Shown: positions 11,930 to 23,423, numbered from the stretch's first letter. The stretch is 64,000 nucleotides of DNA from Ailanthus altissimus (GCA_946807835.1 OX327683.1:13459001-13523000), one strand, 5' to 3'. The notes: generated from the letters alone by a model not told the origin. Program-made: numbers and translations.

Positions 11930-12961
11930 ATTTTTACCCATGAGATTCCAACATTTGATCTTTAATTGACTTAGGAGTTATCCCGGACATCATAAAAAAA
12001 AAAAAGCAATAGTTATACACCCGAACTTTATCTCTTAAAAACAAAAAGGTAGTACCAAAGAAAGGAAAGAGCGAGATGCCAGTTTTTATTGTTCTTGCAA
12101 AGTGAAGATCATTCACTTGGTGAATGAAGTGGGTCAACTTATTTTTGGATTCGACCAAACACTTTTTCTCGCTAGTCAAGCTTTTACAAAAAAGCAATGC
12201 GAGAACATATTCTGTTATCTAAGCTTCTTCTCTGTAAATTCGCTCCCCCTACCATAGATGGTTCAACCACACCCAATTTCATGAAAAGATTGAGAACTAT
12301 GACGGGGTTGAAATTTATTTTCTTCTTTGTATTCAATAAGTATTGTAAGACCGAAAAATTCAAGGAGGGGTGCACTGCAAAGATGGTCCTTTTAAGTAGC
12401 TGACTTGTTGGGTCTTTGAAGCGGAACTTCTTTGGAAAAACGAACTTGAATAACTTTATTTTTCTAAAGAAGTTTGTCATTTTCTATCAAGAACGCTATG
12501 TCATTTACAACTTCGGTGTATTTTGGATGCTTAAATGCCCCGCTGACCCGAAGTAATTTAGAAAGATTCTTCTTTATCGATGGTGGTTGGTCATGGTATC
12601 CATAATGTTGCTTTTTTTTTTTTAACCAAATCCTGATTTCGTTTTGCTTCTCTCGGATATTGAGCCTGATCGACTCGACTATTTTCCTTGCCCCCAACCT
12701 TTCACTTTGTTTCGTCCACCACTGGCCATTTCTCTTTTTGGGTCAGTTTTTTTGCTTTGTTTTAGTTGTCGTGGTCGATGGGAAAGAAAGAATGGAATGA
12801 ATTTTCATTTGGAAAATGTAGAATATATACCTACTAAAATAAAATCTCATATTGACAGGTTGGTACACTAATTTACCTAAATTTTAATCACTAAACCAAC
12901 TGGAATCTGAATTGCGATTGAGATTCATTAATACCGAATTCTGATTACCTTCACATGCTAT
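11930..12961 (-). pseudogene. rps3: Mitochondrial rps3 copy, 5' part, without the group II intron
   Basis: On the minus strand the exon 1 residues start at 12961, where the start codon is ATA. They read GNQNSV and LNRNSDSSWFSD and continue at once into GKLVYQ, the start of exon 2. Later come [56 protein letters not shown] and [14 protein letters not shown]. These are followed by [29 protein letters not shown] and [13 protein letters not shown], ending MLESHG at the LTR. Plant mitochondrial rps3 normally has a group II intron after about 74 coding bases, and here the two exons are contiguous. Frameshifts lie near 12470 and 12190. Confidence 0.95.
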
Positions 12962-12974
12962 ATGGGCTTATACT

Positions 12975-13280
12975 TTACTGTTTCCTCCTATTTTCTTCCT
13001 TGTCCAATATTTCTTCTTGAAAGTCTTCATTTCTGTATAAAAGCAGACTCTCCAAATGGTTGACCAACCTTTCTTTCAGTAATCTTACTCTTACAATGAA
13101 CATGAGTTTTGAAAAAGTTAATTCGTACAGAGCAATAAACAAATTCTAGCAAAATAGAAGATTTTCCTATTCAAAGTATAGTAGCTAAGAGGACTAGAAG
13201 TCACTAAAGGAAGAAAGCTGGACTGAAAAAGATATGTCGATTATCACTTACTTAATTAGCATCAAGAAAGAAGTAGAGCA
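12975..13280 (-). pseudogene. rps19: Mitochondrial rps19 copy (ribosomal protein S19), broken
   Basis: The minus strand shows LNRKI, then ILLEFVYCSVRIN, CKSKITERKVGQPFGESAF and RLSRRNIGQGRK, with a stop equivalent at 12975-12977. It lies 13 bases before the rps3 start, the usual order rps19-rps3-rpl16 in plant mitochondria. The N-terminal third (13200-13280) is hard to follow. S19 is a small-subunit protein of the mitoribosome. Frameshifts and stops make it a pseudogene. Confidence 0.82.
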
Positions 13281-13479
13281 CCGCATGATTAAATGTCTTG
13301 GAATGTTGCTCCATACATCTGCCTCAGAGAGGCGCCTTTTTGTTCCTCTTTAAATGGTAGCCATCCAATGAGAATTAGGGCACTGAAGAGCCTTAATGCA
13401 CTACACTGAAGCAAGAGGACCTAAAACAAAGTCAAGGATGTTTACTATATGCTATCCACAATACTACTTTATAAACTTC
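13281..13479. other. Unassigned spacer between mitochondrial and plastid blocks
   Basis: No gene was recognised. The base composition is less AT-rich than the neighbouring nuclear DNA, so it may be mitochondrial spacer upstream of rps19. The join between mitochondrial and plastid DNA must lie here. Confidence 0.4.
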
Positions 13480-15517
13480 GATTGGACCCATTTTTTTTTT
13501 ATCCTTTTATAAAAAGATTTATTTTATTCATAAATAGTATGAGGTAGAACCAATAAAGATTTCTTTTTTGATTTATCCCTAGAGTTGAATACCTCATTCA
13601 AGAATTATTTTTTATTCAATCTGTAAGAATCAATAAAAACAAAAAGGCATATCTCTTATGATACAACAGATATGACTCAGTTAATAATAGAGTGAATAAA
13701 TTTGCCACTTCTTGAAATCTCTCTTCCGATTCATAATTATGGTATAGCGATATCCCACCTGTTCCGGTCATGGAATAGATGAAATAAATTAATAAATAAA
13801 TAAATAGTTTTTTGTTTAAGAATGAAATCTTATTGGAACTGTCCATATCCAGTTCATCGTTCAAAACCATATCACCCTGGATCTGATGAAATTGGATGAA
13901 CTGAGACTACATTTTGTAAACATGTAATTATCTTGAATATAGTAACTATCTCTTTATTTTTCGATCGCTTGGAAGTGATTAAAGAGACATCCTTTTCTTT
14001 CTTCAATAATTTTTAGTCTCTAGTGGACTTCTCAGCAGGATTTGAATTCAGATGAAGTCCTGACCATCTGTCAGAGAAAAAAGAACAAATGGATCTTATA
14101 GGATTCCTGAGAAGTTCTTCAATTTCTTCCAAAAGAAAATGCTTATTTATCTGCCTTTCACATTTTGTAAATAGTCGAGACATTGAGGAATATCTAGAAA
14201 GGAATTTAGGAAATCAGTCTAATTTTATTTCTATTCATTCCATTTGAAGAATAGTAGGATCCCAAAGAAAAAGAATCGATCATCTTTTAGTTGTTGAATC
14301 TTTATTTGATTGATTGATGTGTGATATTTTGAATCATCATTACTAATGGAATCGTAGATTGTTTCGAAGATCCTTTCAATTGGCTAGAATTCGTTACTTG
14401 AACGAAACTAGATCTTGTGGAATCATATTTAATATTTGATGATACATTTTGTGCCTTGCTAGATAGTCGATCTTTGTTTACCAACCATACATTGTCTAAC
14501 CAAATCTAATTCTCTCTCGATATGTTCTTTAAAATATCTAATTCGTGCGGATTCTTCCCCCAACTAACAAAGAGGCCTTGGTAGAATTCACATATAAAAT
14601 TTAGCATAATTTTACAAAGAAATAGCCCACTTATTTCTCAAGAAGAGTTGAGAAAAAAATGACAATATCATTTGATTGAATTGTTGATCCAACTCCTTGT
14701 TTGAAGAAACCTTCCACTTAAATTAGTATTTTTTTTCACAAAAAGTAAACAGGAGACAACGAATCCAGTCTTTCACTAAGATTTCGAATAAATGTCCAAT
14801 ATTCAAGTTGATTATGTCTCACTTCTTACTCAGAGAAAGATGATCAAACAATTCCCAATCATGGTCATTGTGGATCGGATCATCCATAAAATATTATAAA
14901 AACTCTAGATATTTGATACCTTTCTCTTTGAATGTGATCTCAAATCCAATGACAATTTCATTAGATATCTTACAACTAAAATCCCTCTTATTTCCAAGCC
15001 AGTTCCTCCACCATCTAAAACTCAATTGGATTTAGGCATGATACACTTTTTAGTTATTGGAAGAACCCAAATATTCTCTTTCGGATCCAGGAAAAAGTTT
15101 TTTGGAAGATACAGCAGGAAACAATCAAGCTATTGATATTGGAAGACCTAAAAGATTCTTTTAATGTATCATTTCTGGGTCGAATGGAATTCATAAGTAT
15201 AGGAAGAAGCCTTTGTCAAATTGAGATTTTTTTTCGACCATATTTCTATTGTTAATACAATATATAAGGATAGTTATTACAAATAGTACTATACTTTTTA
15301 TCGTGAAATATCGATTGCATGTTTAACACTGTAAATTGCTTGAAAGTATGATACTCCAAATTCGTAGGTCTAAGAGTTTTATAAAATGTTTTTGGTGGAA
15401 AAAAATGTGAATGAAAGATCCCACTAAATTGAATTGGGTCCATGAATATAAGAAATAGTGAGAATTCTTGATCTCTCTCAATTCAAAAATTCAAGATTTG
15501 AATTTCTGTCCTTGCAT
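13480..15517 (-). pseudogene. ycf2: Plastid ycf2 copy, 5' third, broken
   Basis: The minus strand starts with an ATG at 15517 and reads [25 protein letters not shown] and [10 protein letters not shown]. It continues [35 protein letters not shown] and [19 protein letters not shown], then [32 protein letters not shown] and FLNEVFNSRDKSKKKSLLV, and fades at about 13480. This is the N-terminal part of Ycf2, the very long plastid protein linked to the inner-envelope import motor/FtsHi complex. The copy is about 2 kb of a gene normally over 6 kb. It is full of small deletions and stops and lies in the same orientation as the neighbouring mitochondrial genes. Confidence 0.93.
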
Positions 15518-15730
15518 TGAATCCTCCTAAATTACATTAATTTATCTTAAAGATTTCATTTTAATTGGAATTTCATTATTCACCATGTATGAGGGATTGT
15601 ATTCTATACAATATTTTTTTTATTATTCCATGGATTCAGATTGATGGAATTACTATTATTACCTTCAGAAAAAAAGCATTCAACTGATTGAATGAATATT
15701 AAGTTCATTCAGAATTTGTTTTTAATGAAT
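15518..15730 (-). other. Probable plastid ycf2 upstream spacer
   Basis: Sequence continues beyond the ycf2 start with text of plastid character (ATGTATGAGGGATTGTATTC, TTCCATGGATTCAGA). It is probably the leader and spacer upstream of ycf2. The outer boundary near 15730 is judged only by the change to simple AT-rich sequence. Confidence 0.5.
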
Positions 15731-16311
15731 AAAAAAAAAGGAGTAAAGAAAAAGGGAATAAAAGTTTAAATTTTATTTAAAGTTAAATTAATAATATCAA
15801 TTTTTATGAGATTTTTTATAATTGTAATGCACGTCAAATAGTTAGTGTCTACAAATTTTGAGAGTTTATTAAGTTAAATTTAGATGGTCCATAAAGATTT
15901 TATCGGATTCAAATTTTTATACTCAATATACTAGTCAAATCAAGTGAATTAGGATGGACTTGAGCCCATTTTGAATTTAGGTTATTGGATAAAGTTTAGA
16001 GTATGGATAATTCGAAAATGTTAAGCTTGACCTGACCCAACCACTTTAGTCCCTACTCATTTTGGTCCCGTCCTAATTTTAACATAATTTGACTGTTGAC
16101 TTTTGACCGTTGACTTTAACTTTGACCTCGACCATTCTATTTTTTTTCTTTCTTCCTTTTTCGTACAAACTAATATCTAGTATTTTAAAATAAATTAAAT
16201 TGAATTAAAATACCACCAAAGTGACATCTTTTATGTAAATTTATTTATTTTAAAATATGTGAGTATTATTAAAAAAAAATAATTGTGTTTACATTTATGC
16301 GGAAGATAATT
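15731..16311. other. Non-coding AT-rich stretch with a TTGAC cluster
   Basis: No gene is present. Five TTGAC words (the W-box core bound by WRKY factors) occur at 16089-16126, at 16089, 16096, 16103, 16110 and 16122. Similar GTTGACTTTTGACC strings are frequent in plant repeats, so a regulatory role is not implied. Confidence 0.4.
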
Positions 16312-16604
16312 GGCTCAAAGGGAGATTATTTTTTGGCCAAATAATAAACACATGTGACAGTAAATATGTGATAAACTTTGGCACTTTCTATGCATATAAT
16401 ATGTCAGTCCAAAAAAAGACGTATTATTGGCAAGATCTATTATCAATGTTTATTGTCCAAGTTTTTTTTAAAGTATTGTTTATAAATTGTTATTTCTGTC
16501 CAAAGACTAAATAGCAATGTTGTGTTTGGTATCTTATAATGGCCCAATTTATTATATCTTATGCCATGTGTTTATATGAATGCATGATTAAATGACATAG
16601 TTGA

Positions 16605-17447
16605 TTGATTATGAGTTTTTTATTTTTTTTGTTCTATACAGTAAATGCTTCTTCTATATCTGTCAACTTGAACAACATTGCAGTGCTTAACGGCACTAAC
16701 TTCAGGAAATGGAAGGCGCACATTACCATTGTGCTTGGGTGTATGGATCTAGACTATGCAATCCGGATGGAAGAACCTCCCGCCCCTACTGATAGCAGTA
16801 CTGTTGAACAAATGGCAATTTATAAAAAATAAAAGCGTTCTAACCGCATAAGTCTGATGATCATGAAGCACTCTATTCCAGATACCATCAGAGGCGCAGT
16901 GCCTGAGGAAGAAAATGCTAAATATTTCCTGAGCCAAATAGCAGACCGATTCGCTGGTAATGAAAAGGTCGAAACAAGCACAATTTTGTCTAAGCTTGTT
17001 TCAATGCGGTATAAAGGCAAAGAAAATATAAGGGAGTGCATTATGAAAATGTCTAATCTTGTTACGAGATTAAGGGCACTAAAGTTAGAATTGTCTGATG
17101 ACATTCTTGTGCACTTGGTCTTGATCTCTCTTCCTGTACAATACAGTCCTTTTAAGATAAGTTATAATACTCAAAAGGAGAAATGGACACTTAATGAGCT
17201 CATTGCTCAATGTGTGCAAGAGGAAGAGAGATTGAAATAAGAAAAGATAGAGAGTGCTCATTTAGCAACCTCTTCCAATGACAATGCTGCCAATAAGAAA
17301 AGGAAGTGGAATAATAAAGGAAAAAGAGCTGCAGATATTGGAACTTCACAGCCTAAGGTGCAAAAGAAACAGAATACTGAAATCTCTTGTTACTTTTGTA
17401 AGAAAGTTGGACATGTGAAGAAGGATTGTTCCAAGTATGCAAAATGA
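16605..17447 (+). pseudogene. Copia element 1 gag
   Basis: The nucleocapsid/capsid precursor region opens with ISVNLNNIAVLNGTNFRKWK. It continues through a UBN2-type core (RFAGNEKVETSTILSKLVSM, NTQKEKWTLNELI, CVQEEERLK) to an intact CCHC knuckle, CYFCKKVGHVKKDC (17388-17429). Stops interrupt it near 16830 (W in relatives), 17238 (CAA to TAA) and 17445-17447 (TGG to TGA). Its product would form the virus-like particle. Confidence 0.85.
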
Positions 17448-17456
17448 CTTGACAAA

Positions 17457-18072
17457 ATGGATAAACTTCTCAACCTTGTTTGTTCAGAAGTTAATTTGGC
17501 TTTAGTACCAAGTCACACTTGGTGGATAAATACGGATGCAACTACTCACATAAGTGTGACTATACAAGGTTGTCTAAGGAGCCGACCGCCAACTGATGTT
17601 GAAAGATTCATCTATGTGGGTGATGGCAACAAGGCTTCTATTGAGGCAATTAGATTATTTAGATTACCATTAGAATCTGGTTATTATTTGGATTTACATG
17701 AGATATTTTATGTACCGTCATTTAAATGGAATTTAGTTTCTATTTCTTGTTTGGACAAATTCAGTTACTCTTGTTCTTTTGGAAATGAAAAGTTTAGTCT
17801 CTTTCAGAATTCAAATATTATTGGTACCGGTTCTTTAGTTGATAATTTATATCAATTAGATCTTCATGCCTCACAAAATTAATGAAACCTTGCATGTAAG
17901 CAATTGTGGTATAAAGCGCAAATTAATTAATGAGAATTCTTATATGTTATGGCATAAGCGTTTAGGACACATTTCTAAACAAAGAATTCAAAGGCTTGTG
18001 TCAGAAGAAATTCTAAATTCCCTTGATTTTTCAGATTTTAAAATATGTATTGAATGCATTAAGGGAAAATAA
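17457..18072 (+). pseudogene. Copia element 1 protease and GAG-pre-integrase
   Basis: The protease active-site region reads WWINTDATTHIS where family members have W-W-V-D-S-G-A-T-T-H. All three positions of the D-S-G catalytic signature are therefore altered (N-T-D). VGDGNKASIEA, FYVPSFKWNLVSISCLDK and the pre-integrase YMLWHKRLGHISKQRIQRLV follow, the latter in a shifted frame after 17880. The segment ends at CIKGK with CAA changed to TAA. Confidence 0.85.
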
Positions 18073-19110
18073 ATAAATATTAGAAAAATTGGTGCCAATA
18101 GGAGTTCAAATGTCTTAGAATTAATTCATACTGATATTTGTGGTCCATTCCCTATGGCTTCCTAGAATGATCAACAATATTTTATTACTTTCATAGACAA
18201 TTGTTCTCATTATGGGTATCTATACTTGATTCATAAGAAGTCTCAATCATTGGATGTTTTCAAAGCCTATAAAGTTGAAGTTAAAAAATAGCTTGGCAAG
18301 AAAATTAAAGCCGTCAAATTTGACCGTGGTGGTGAGTTCTACGGTAGATATGATGGATCAGGTGAACAACATCCAGGCCCTTTTACGAGATATTTGTAAG
18401 AATATGGCATCGTTCCTCAATACACCATGCCGAGGACTCCAAGTCAAAATGGTGTAGCTGAGAGACGAAATCGGACCCTAAATGATATGGTTGAAAGTAT
18501 GATAAATTATTCTTCTTTACCAAAATCTCTTTAAGGTGAAGCCTTAAAGACTGTAGTATATATCCTTAATCGAGTTCCAAGTAAAGCAGTAGCTAAAACC
18601 TCATATGAGTTATGGACTGGAAAGAAGCCTAGTATTAGGCATTTACATGTCTGGGGTTGTCTAGCTGAGGTTAGGCCATACAAGCCTAATGAAAGAAAGT
18701 TGGACTCAAGAACAGTAAGCTGCTACTTTGTTGGATACTCGGAGAGATTGAGGGGTTTCAAGTTTTATGATCCCTCGAGTAGATCCTTTTTCGAGACAGG
18801 GAATGTTAAGTTCATTGAGGATGTTAAGTATAGTGGGAGTGCTAAACTCAGGAACATTGTCTTTGAAGAGGAATATGTAACTATTCCTAATGTTGCAATT
18901 GATAATGGCCAGGTAATTGCACTTGTAATTATGCTGGATGCAAATATAGATAATCAAGACGTTCTTGAGATACATCCCGCTAATATTAAAGAAATTGCTC
19001 CTACTTATATAGAGGAGCAACAACAACAACCTCAATTGAAAGTGCCATTAAGAAGATCCACCAGGGAGAGAAGATCAGCGATTTCGAATGATTATATCGA
19101 ATATATCTAA
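18073..19110 (+). pseudogene. Copia element 1 integrase
   Basis: The catalytic core is visible as ELIHTDICGPFPMAS, KIKAVKFDRGGEFYG and PSQNGVAERRNRTLND. The D-D-E residues are present although the frame is interrupted at several places: TAG at 18164-18166 (W in relatives), TAG near 18290, TAA near 18399 and TAA near 18533. The C-terminal part (SYELWTGKKPSIRHLHVWGC, SCYFVGYSERLRGFKFYD) is open from 18700 to 19110. Confidence 0.85.
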
Positions 19111-20723
19111 GAACATGAATTTGATATAGGACTGGAAGATGATCCAATAACTTTCAGTCAAGTCAAATAAAGTGTGAACTCCCAAAAATGGATAGATGCC
19201 ATGAAAGATGAGATGAAATCAATGCAAGACAATGACGTTTGGGATCTTGTCGAATGGCCTAAATGAGCGAAACCAATTGGTTGTATATGGATTTTCAAAA
19301 CCAAACGGGATTCGAAAGGCAATGTCGAAAGATATAAGGCACGTCTAGTCGCAAAAAGTTTCACTCAAAAGGAAGGCATTGATTATAAAGAGACTTTCTC
19401 TTCGGTTTCATCGAAAGACTCTTTTAGAATTATTATGGCACTTATAGCTCATTATGATTTAGAGCTACATCAGATGGATGTAAAGACTGCGTTTCTCAAT
19501 AACGACATTGAAGAAACCATATACATATTGCAACAAGAGAACATTGAATCCAAAGATTCAAAATATTTGGTGTGCAAATTAAGGAAGTCCATCTATGGTT
19601 TAAAGCAAGCATCCCGTCAATGGTATCGAAAATTTGATCAAGTGATTACCTCTTTTGGTTTTAAGGAAAACACTGTTGATCAACGCATTTATCACAAGAT
19701 CAGTGGAGCAAATTTATTCTTCTTGTCTTATATGTGCATGACATTCTACTAATAAGCAGCGATATAGGTGTGTTGCATGAAACCAAGATATTTCTTTCAA
19801 ATAAATTTGAAATGAAAGATCTTAGGAATGCCTCTTTTGTGTTGGGCATACAGATTCACCGAGATTATTCTCGTGGGATACTTGGCTTATCACAAAAGAC
19901 ATATATCGATAAAGTGCTTAGTAGATTTGACATGAAGAATTGTGCATCAGGAGACACACCTATTGTTAAAGGTGATAAATTTAGTCTGCTTCAATGCCCA
20001 AGAAATAAGATTGAGAAGAAAGAGATGGAGAATATCCCTTATGCGTCAGCAGTAAGGAGTCTCATGTATGCTCAAGTTTGTACGCGTCCGGATATAACGT
20101 ATGTAGTTGGCATGCTTGGCAGATATCTAAGTAATCCAAGAATGGATCACTAGAGAGCAATTAAAAAGGTTATGCGGTATCTACAGATAATAAAAGATTA
20201 CATGCTCACATATCAAAGATTGGATCATTTAGAGATCATTGGGTATTCAGACTCCGATTTTGCTGGTTGTCTCGATAGCAGAAGATCCACTTCAGGTTAT
20301 GTCTTCCTATTGGCTGGGGAAGCTGTGTCATGGAAAAGTATCAAGCAAACACTCATAACTTTATCCACCATGGAAGCAGAATTTTTAGCTTGCTATGAGG
20401 CATCAAATCAAGCAATATGGCTACGAAATTTTATCACTAGGCTACAAATTGTCGATGGTATTGAGAGACTATTGAGAAGAAATTGTGATAATAAAGCCAC
20501 TGAGTTATATTCTAAGAACAACAGAAGTTTGTCAAAATCGAAGCACATTGACATCAAGTTTCTTGTTGTTAAAGAGAGAGTTCAGAGTCTTCAGGTGTCT
20601 ATTGAACATATCAGTACAAACTTAATGATTGCGGATCCGCTTACTAAGGGTGTACCACCTAAGGTGTTTCATGAGCATGTGGCTTGTATGGGTGTGGTTC
20701 ATCCTGATAATATGTTTCTATAG
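19111..20723 (+). pseudogene. Copia element 1 reverse transcriptase and RNase H
   Basis: Reverse transcriptase landmarks are KWIDAMKDEMKSMQDNDVWD, GCIWIFKTKRDSKGN, YKARLVAKSFTQKEGIDY, HQMDVKTAFLN and SIYGLKQASRQWY. The catalytic box is damaged, with a shift between CMTFY and DDILLISS (19740). RNase H follows with GYSDSDFAGCLDSRRSTSGY, LSTMEAEFLACYEA and KSKHIDIKFLV, ending at a TAG at 20721-20723. Stops lie near 19108, 19168, 19264 and 20150. The remaining RNase H frame (20172-20723) is open. Confidence 0.88.
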
Positions 20724-21172
20724 TGAGAGTTTGTTTCTTGATGTTTAATTAAAGTTGACATATTTTTTGATCGAACTAAAGTATTACCTTTTTGTTTATT
20801 TATTGAAAACTTTGAAATAAAGTTATATTCTTTCAATTGCAGTTTTGCATAAAGTTTTGAAAGTATATTGTTGAACTCTTACGAGTTATAAAGTATGACC
20901 AGTTGGAAATAAGCATGTTAAGGGATCACGTTGCATGAAATTTTCGTGCTACACATCCATGCTTGATCTATGTCATTGATTATATTGATGTATGTGACCA
21001 TTGAAGGTCTAGTTACAAGAAAGATAACGAAGATCGCTTTGATCCTATATTAGTATAATTGATGGATCAGATTATTAAGAGATGTTTTTTATTAAGATAG
21101 CAAATATTGAGCTCATAAAGTTATTTGGTAATGTACAATTATAAAGTGACATATGTGGCTCAAGTGGGAGAT
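20724..21172 (+). other. Copia element 1 3' untranslated region and polypurine tract
   Basis: This is non-coding sequence between the RNase H stop and the LTR, ending in GTGGCTCAAGTGGGAGAT. No other feature was seen. Confidence 0.6.
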
Positions 21173-21440
21173 TATTGGGTATTATATATTAAAGTGGGCC
21201 TATATATTTCAATTAATTGTATATTATTGGCTATCTATTTTGTTGTCCATTAAAAGTGATCAAATAAAGTTTATTTATTATTGGGCTTTTAGGGCATTAC
21301 GTATAGCATTGGCTTTAATGTGTACAGACCCAGTAATTTTATTTTATTTTATGATAGATCAAAATAAAATAAAATATTATAAATAATAGGTTGAGGTCCC
21401 CAATCTAAACCCTAACGTATTATTCATTCACATCCCATCA
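21173..21440 (+). repeat. Copia element 1 3' LTR
   Basis: It starts TATTGGGTATTATAT directly after the polypurine tract. The expected TG start has become TA. The right end is placed at CACATCCCATCA, which is approximate because no matching 5' LTR was recognised. Confidence 0.5.
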
Positions 21441-23202
21441 ATAAATGATGACAATTTTTCTCTCATAAAAAAAAAATTTAAACGTAAAAAATATCAATCA
21501 TAATTTTTCTACGTCTCTATAAATTTAGATATGCTTCCAATTTTATTTTTATTATTAATTTAATATAAAATTTTAATTATAATAATTATTTCACTAATTA
21601 AAATTTTTATCCAACTAAAAAAAAATCATAAAAAATTTTAACTCTCCTTCACCCGATGAGTTGAAAAAAGTCCTAAAGATTTTACCTCTCCTTTTTACTC
21701 TGTTCTTTCTGTACCTAGTACAAACAGAAACGAGAGAAAAGACTTTTGCATAGGTACCTAGATGTTATTATGCCAATTTAAGATATTTCAAGGTGGGTTA
21801 AAGATCAATTAAAAAATGTTAACAATATTAGATTGTTTAATGGAAAGATATTAATTATATCTTTATTTGATAAAATATAACAATACATGAATCTAAATAA
21901 TAAAATCTCTTTTGAAAATAAATAAATAAAAGCTTTAGAAACAGAAACCGACTCTTTACAAGGAAGTCATTGCAACACTAAAAAATTATAAAATAGTGAA
22001 AAAAAAAACACAAATTTAAATTTTTAAGTCAATACTTACCACATGTTTTTATTTATCAAAGTCTTAAAAATGGTAAAATAAACTTTAAGAACAAATGATA
22101 TATGTTAACATTCAAACTAATTATAGATCCTGTGAATATGTTGAATAAGTTTTCTCTTTTTTAACGTTGATATAAAAGATAATGTGAGCTTACTTCAGGT
22201 CAAGATTATAATAGGGTAGGGTTTAGGTCATACACACTGTAAATTAGAAGAAAAAGAATTTGAAAAATATGTTTCTAGGAAAGGTCTAAACTAAATTTAT
22301 GATCGTTAGATCTTCTAATACGGCCAACCGATCTAACGGTGCAAAAGTGCAAGATACACACACGCACGCTCAAATTAGTTTAGTTAATAATTTGTCATCA
22401 ATCAACAAAAATAACCAAGAAAAGGTCTAGAATTGGAGAGACTCTGACAAACAAGATCTTAAATTAGTCCTTAAAAATATTAGATATTATTAATTAATTA
22501 TGTGAGAACCTCGTTATTCTCTAACAACCGTCTCAAATTCTTATAACCATACAAACGTGATTAGATACAAAAATAAAATTATTAACAATTGTTATTGAAT
22601 TGAGTAATGGAAGCCAGTGCATCCCATTTGTTGAATTTACCCTTTACTCCTTGTTGTATAAGAGTATATTTAAAAACTAACTATACTAAATTGCTGTCAG
22701 ATCATAATGCTTAATTTTTTTTAATATATATTATAACTATTACAACTTAAACGAGTGACTCAAATCTCTGACGATTAGGGGAGAGAACTTATCACTTGGC
22801 TAAACTCTCATATGCGATTATAGTGCTTAATTAAAATAAAAAAGAGTTAGTTTGAAAGATGTATTATCATTAAGTTATATTTATAATTACAAATAAAAAA
22901 GTATTATAAAAAATAATTAGAATACAATTTTTTTTAAATAAACACATGTTATCAAGTTTATGAGCATTTTGATAATAAATTTTGTAGTAAAAAATATCTA
23001 CAAGTATTTCTTTTTAAGAATTTTTAGATATTCTTCATTTCAAGAAATTTTTTTTTATCTATTTCAATTAAATACTATAAAGCAGACCGATTTTGACAAA
23101 TTAAAAATACTTTTAATAATTTCAAAAGGATGTTTCAATTGATTCTTAAATATTTTAAGTTATTTTATTTATATAAATACTTTCATAAGAAGCAGTTCTT
23201 TC
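21441..23202. other. AT-rich non-coding stretch
   Basis: No gene was supported. A 9-bp inverted repeat, CGTTAGATC/GATCTAACG, lies near 22303-22339, and a degenerate tRNA-like stretch near 22745-22805. Confidence 0.5.
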
Positions 23203-23411
23203 TATTAAAGAATAATTTTGAAATTATTCCGAAATTATTCTAGAATTATTCTTTTATACCCTCCTATCATATATACACGTTATTAATATAAAATATTATT
23301 TTCTTATGTATGTTACTTTACTATTATGTAATAAGGTTACAGTCTATATAAAGGCTCCATTGTACAGCTTTACAATTCACAGTGAAATATATTCTCTTTA
23401 CATTTTTAACA
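23203..23411 (+). repeat. Copia element 2 5' LTR
   Basis: It starts TATTAAAGAATAATT and ends TTTTTAACA. It matches the 3' LTR, including CTAGAATTATT, TTTATACCCTCCTA, CACGTTATTAATATAAAAT and AATATATTCTCTTTA. A TATA-like TATATAAAGGC lies near 23346. Both LTRs start TA instead of TG. Confidence 0.9.
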
Positions 23412-23423
23412 TGGTATCAGAGC
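23412..23423 (+). other. Primer-binding site (initiator Met tRNA)
   Basis: TGGTATCAGAGC starts immediately after the LTR. It is complementary to the 3' end of plant initiator methionine tRNA, the usual copia primer. Confidence 0.92.

Larger units (their letters stand above)
16312..21440 (+). mobile_element. Ty1/copia element 1, decayed
   Basis: The coding order on the plus strand is gag, protease, integrase, reverse transcriptase and RNase H, the copia order. A polypurine tract, CAAGTGGGAG (21161-21170), and a 3' LTR start follow the 0.45-kb untranslated tail. The 5' LTR is not convincingly visible. A primer-site-like TGGTATC lies at 16527. Near 16312 there is an odd copy of the tract-plus-LTR-start (GGCTCAAAGGGAGATTATT). 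About a dozen in-frame stops mark it as an old inactive copy. Confidence 0.88.
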
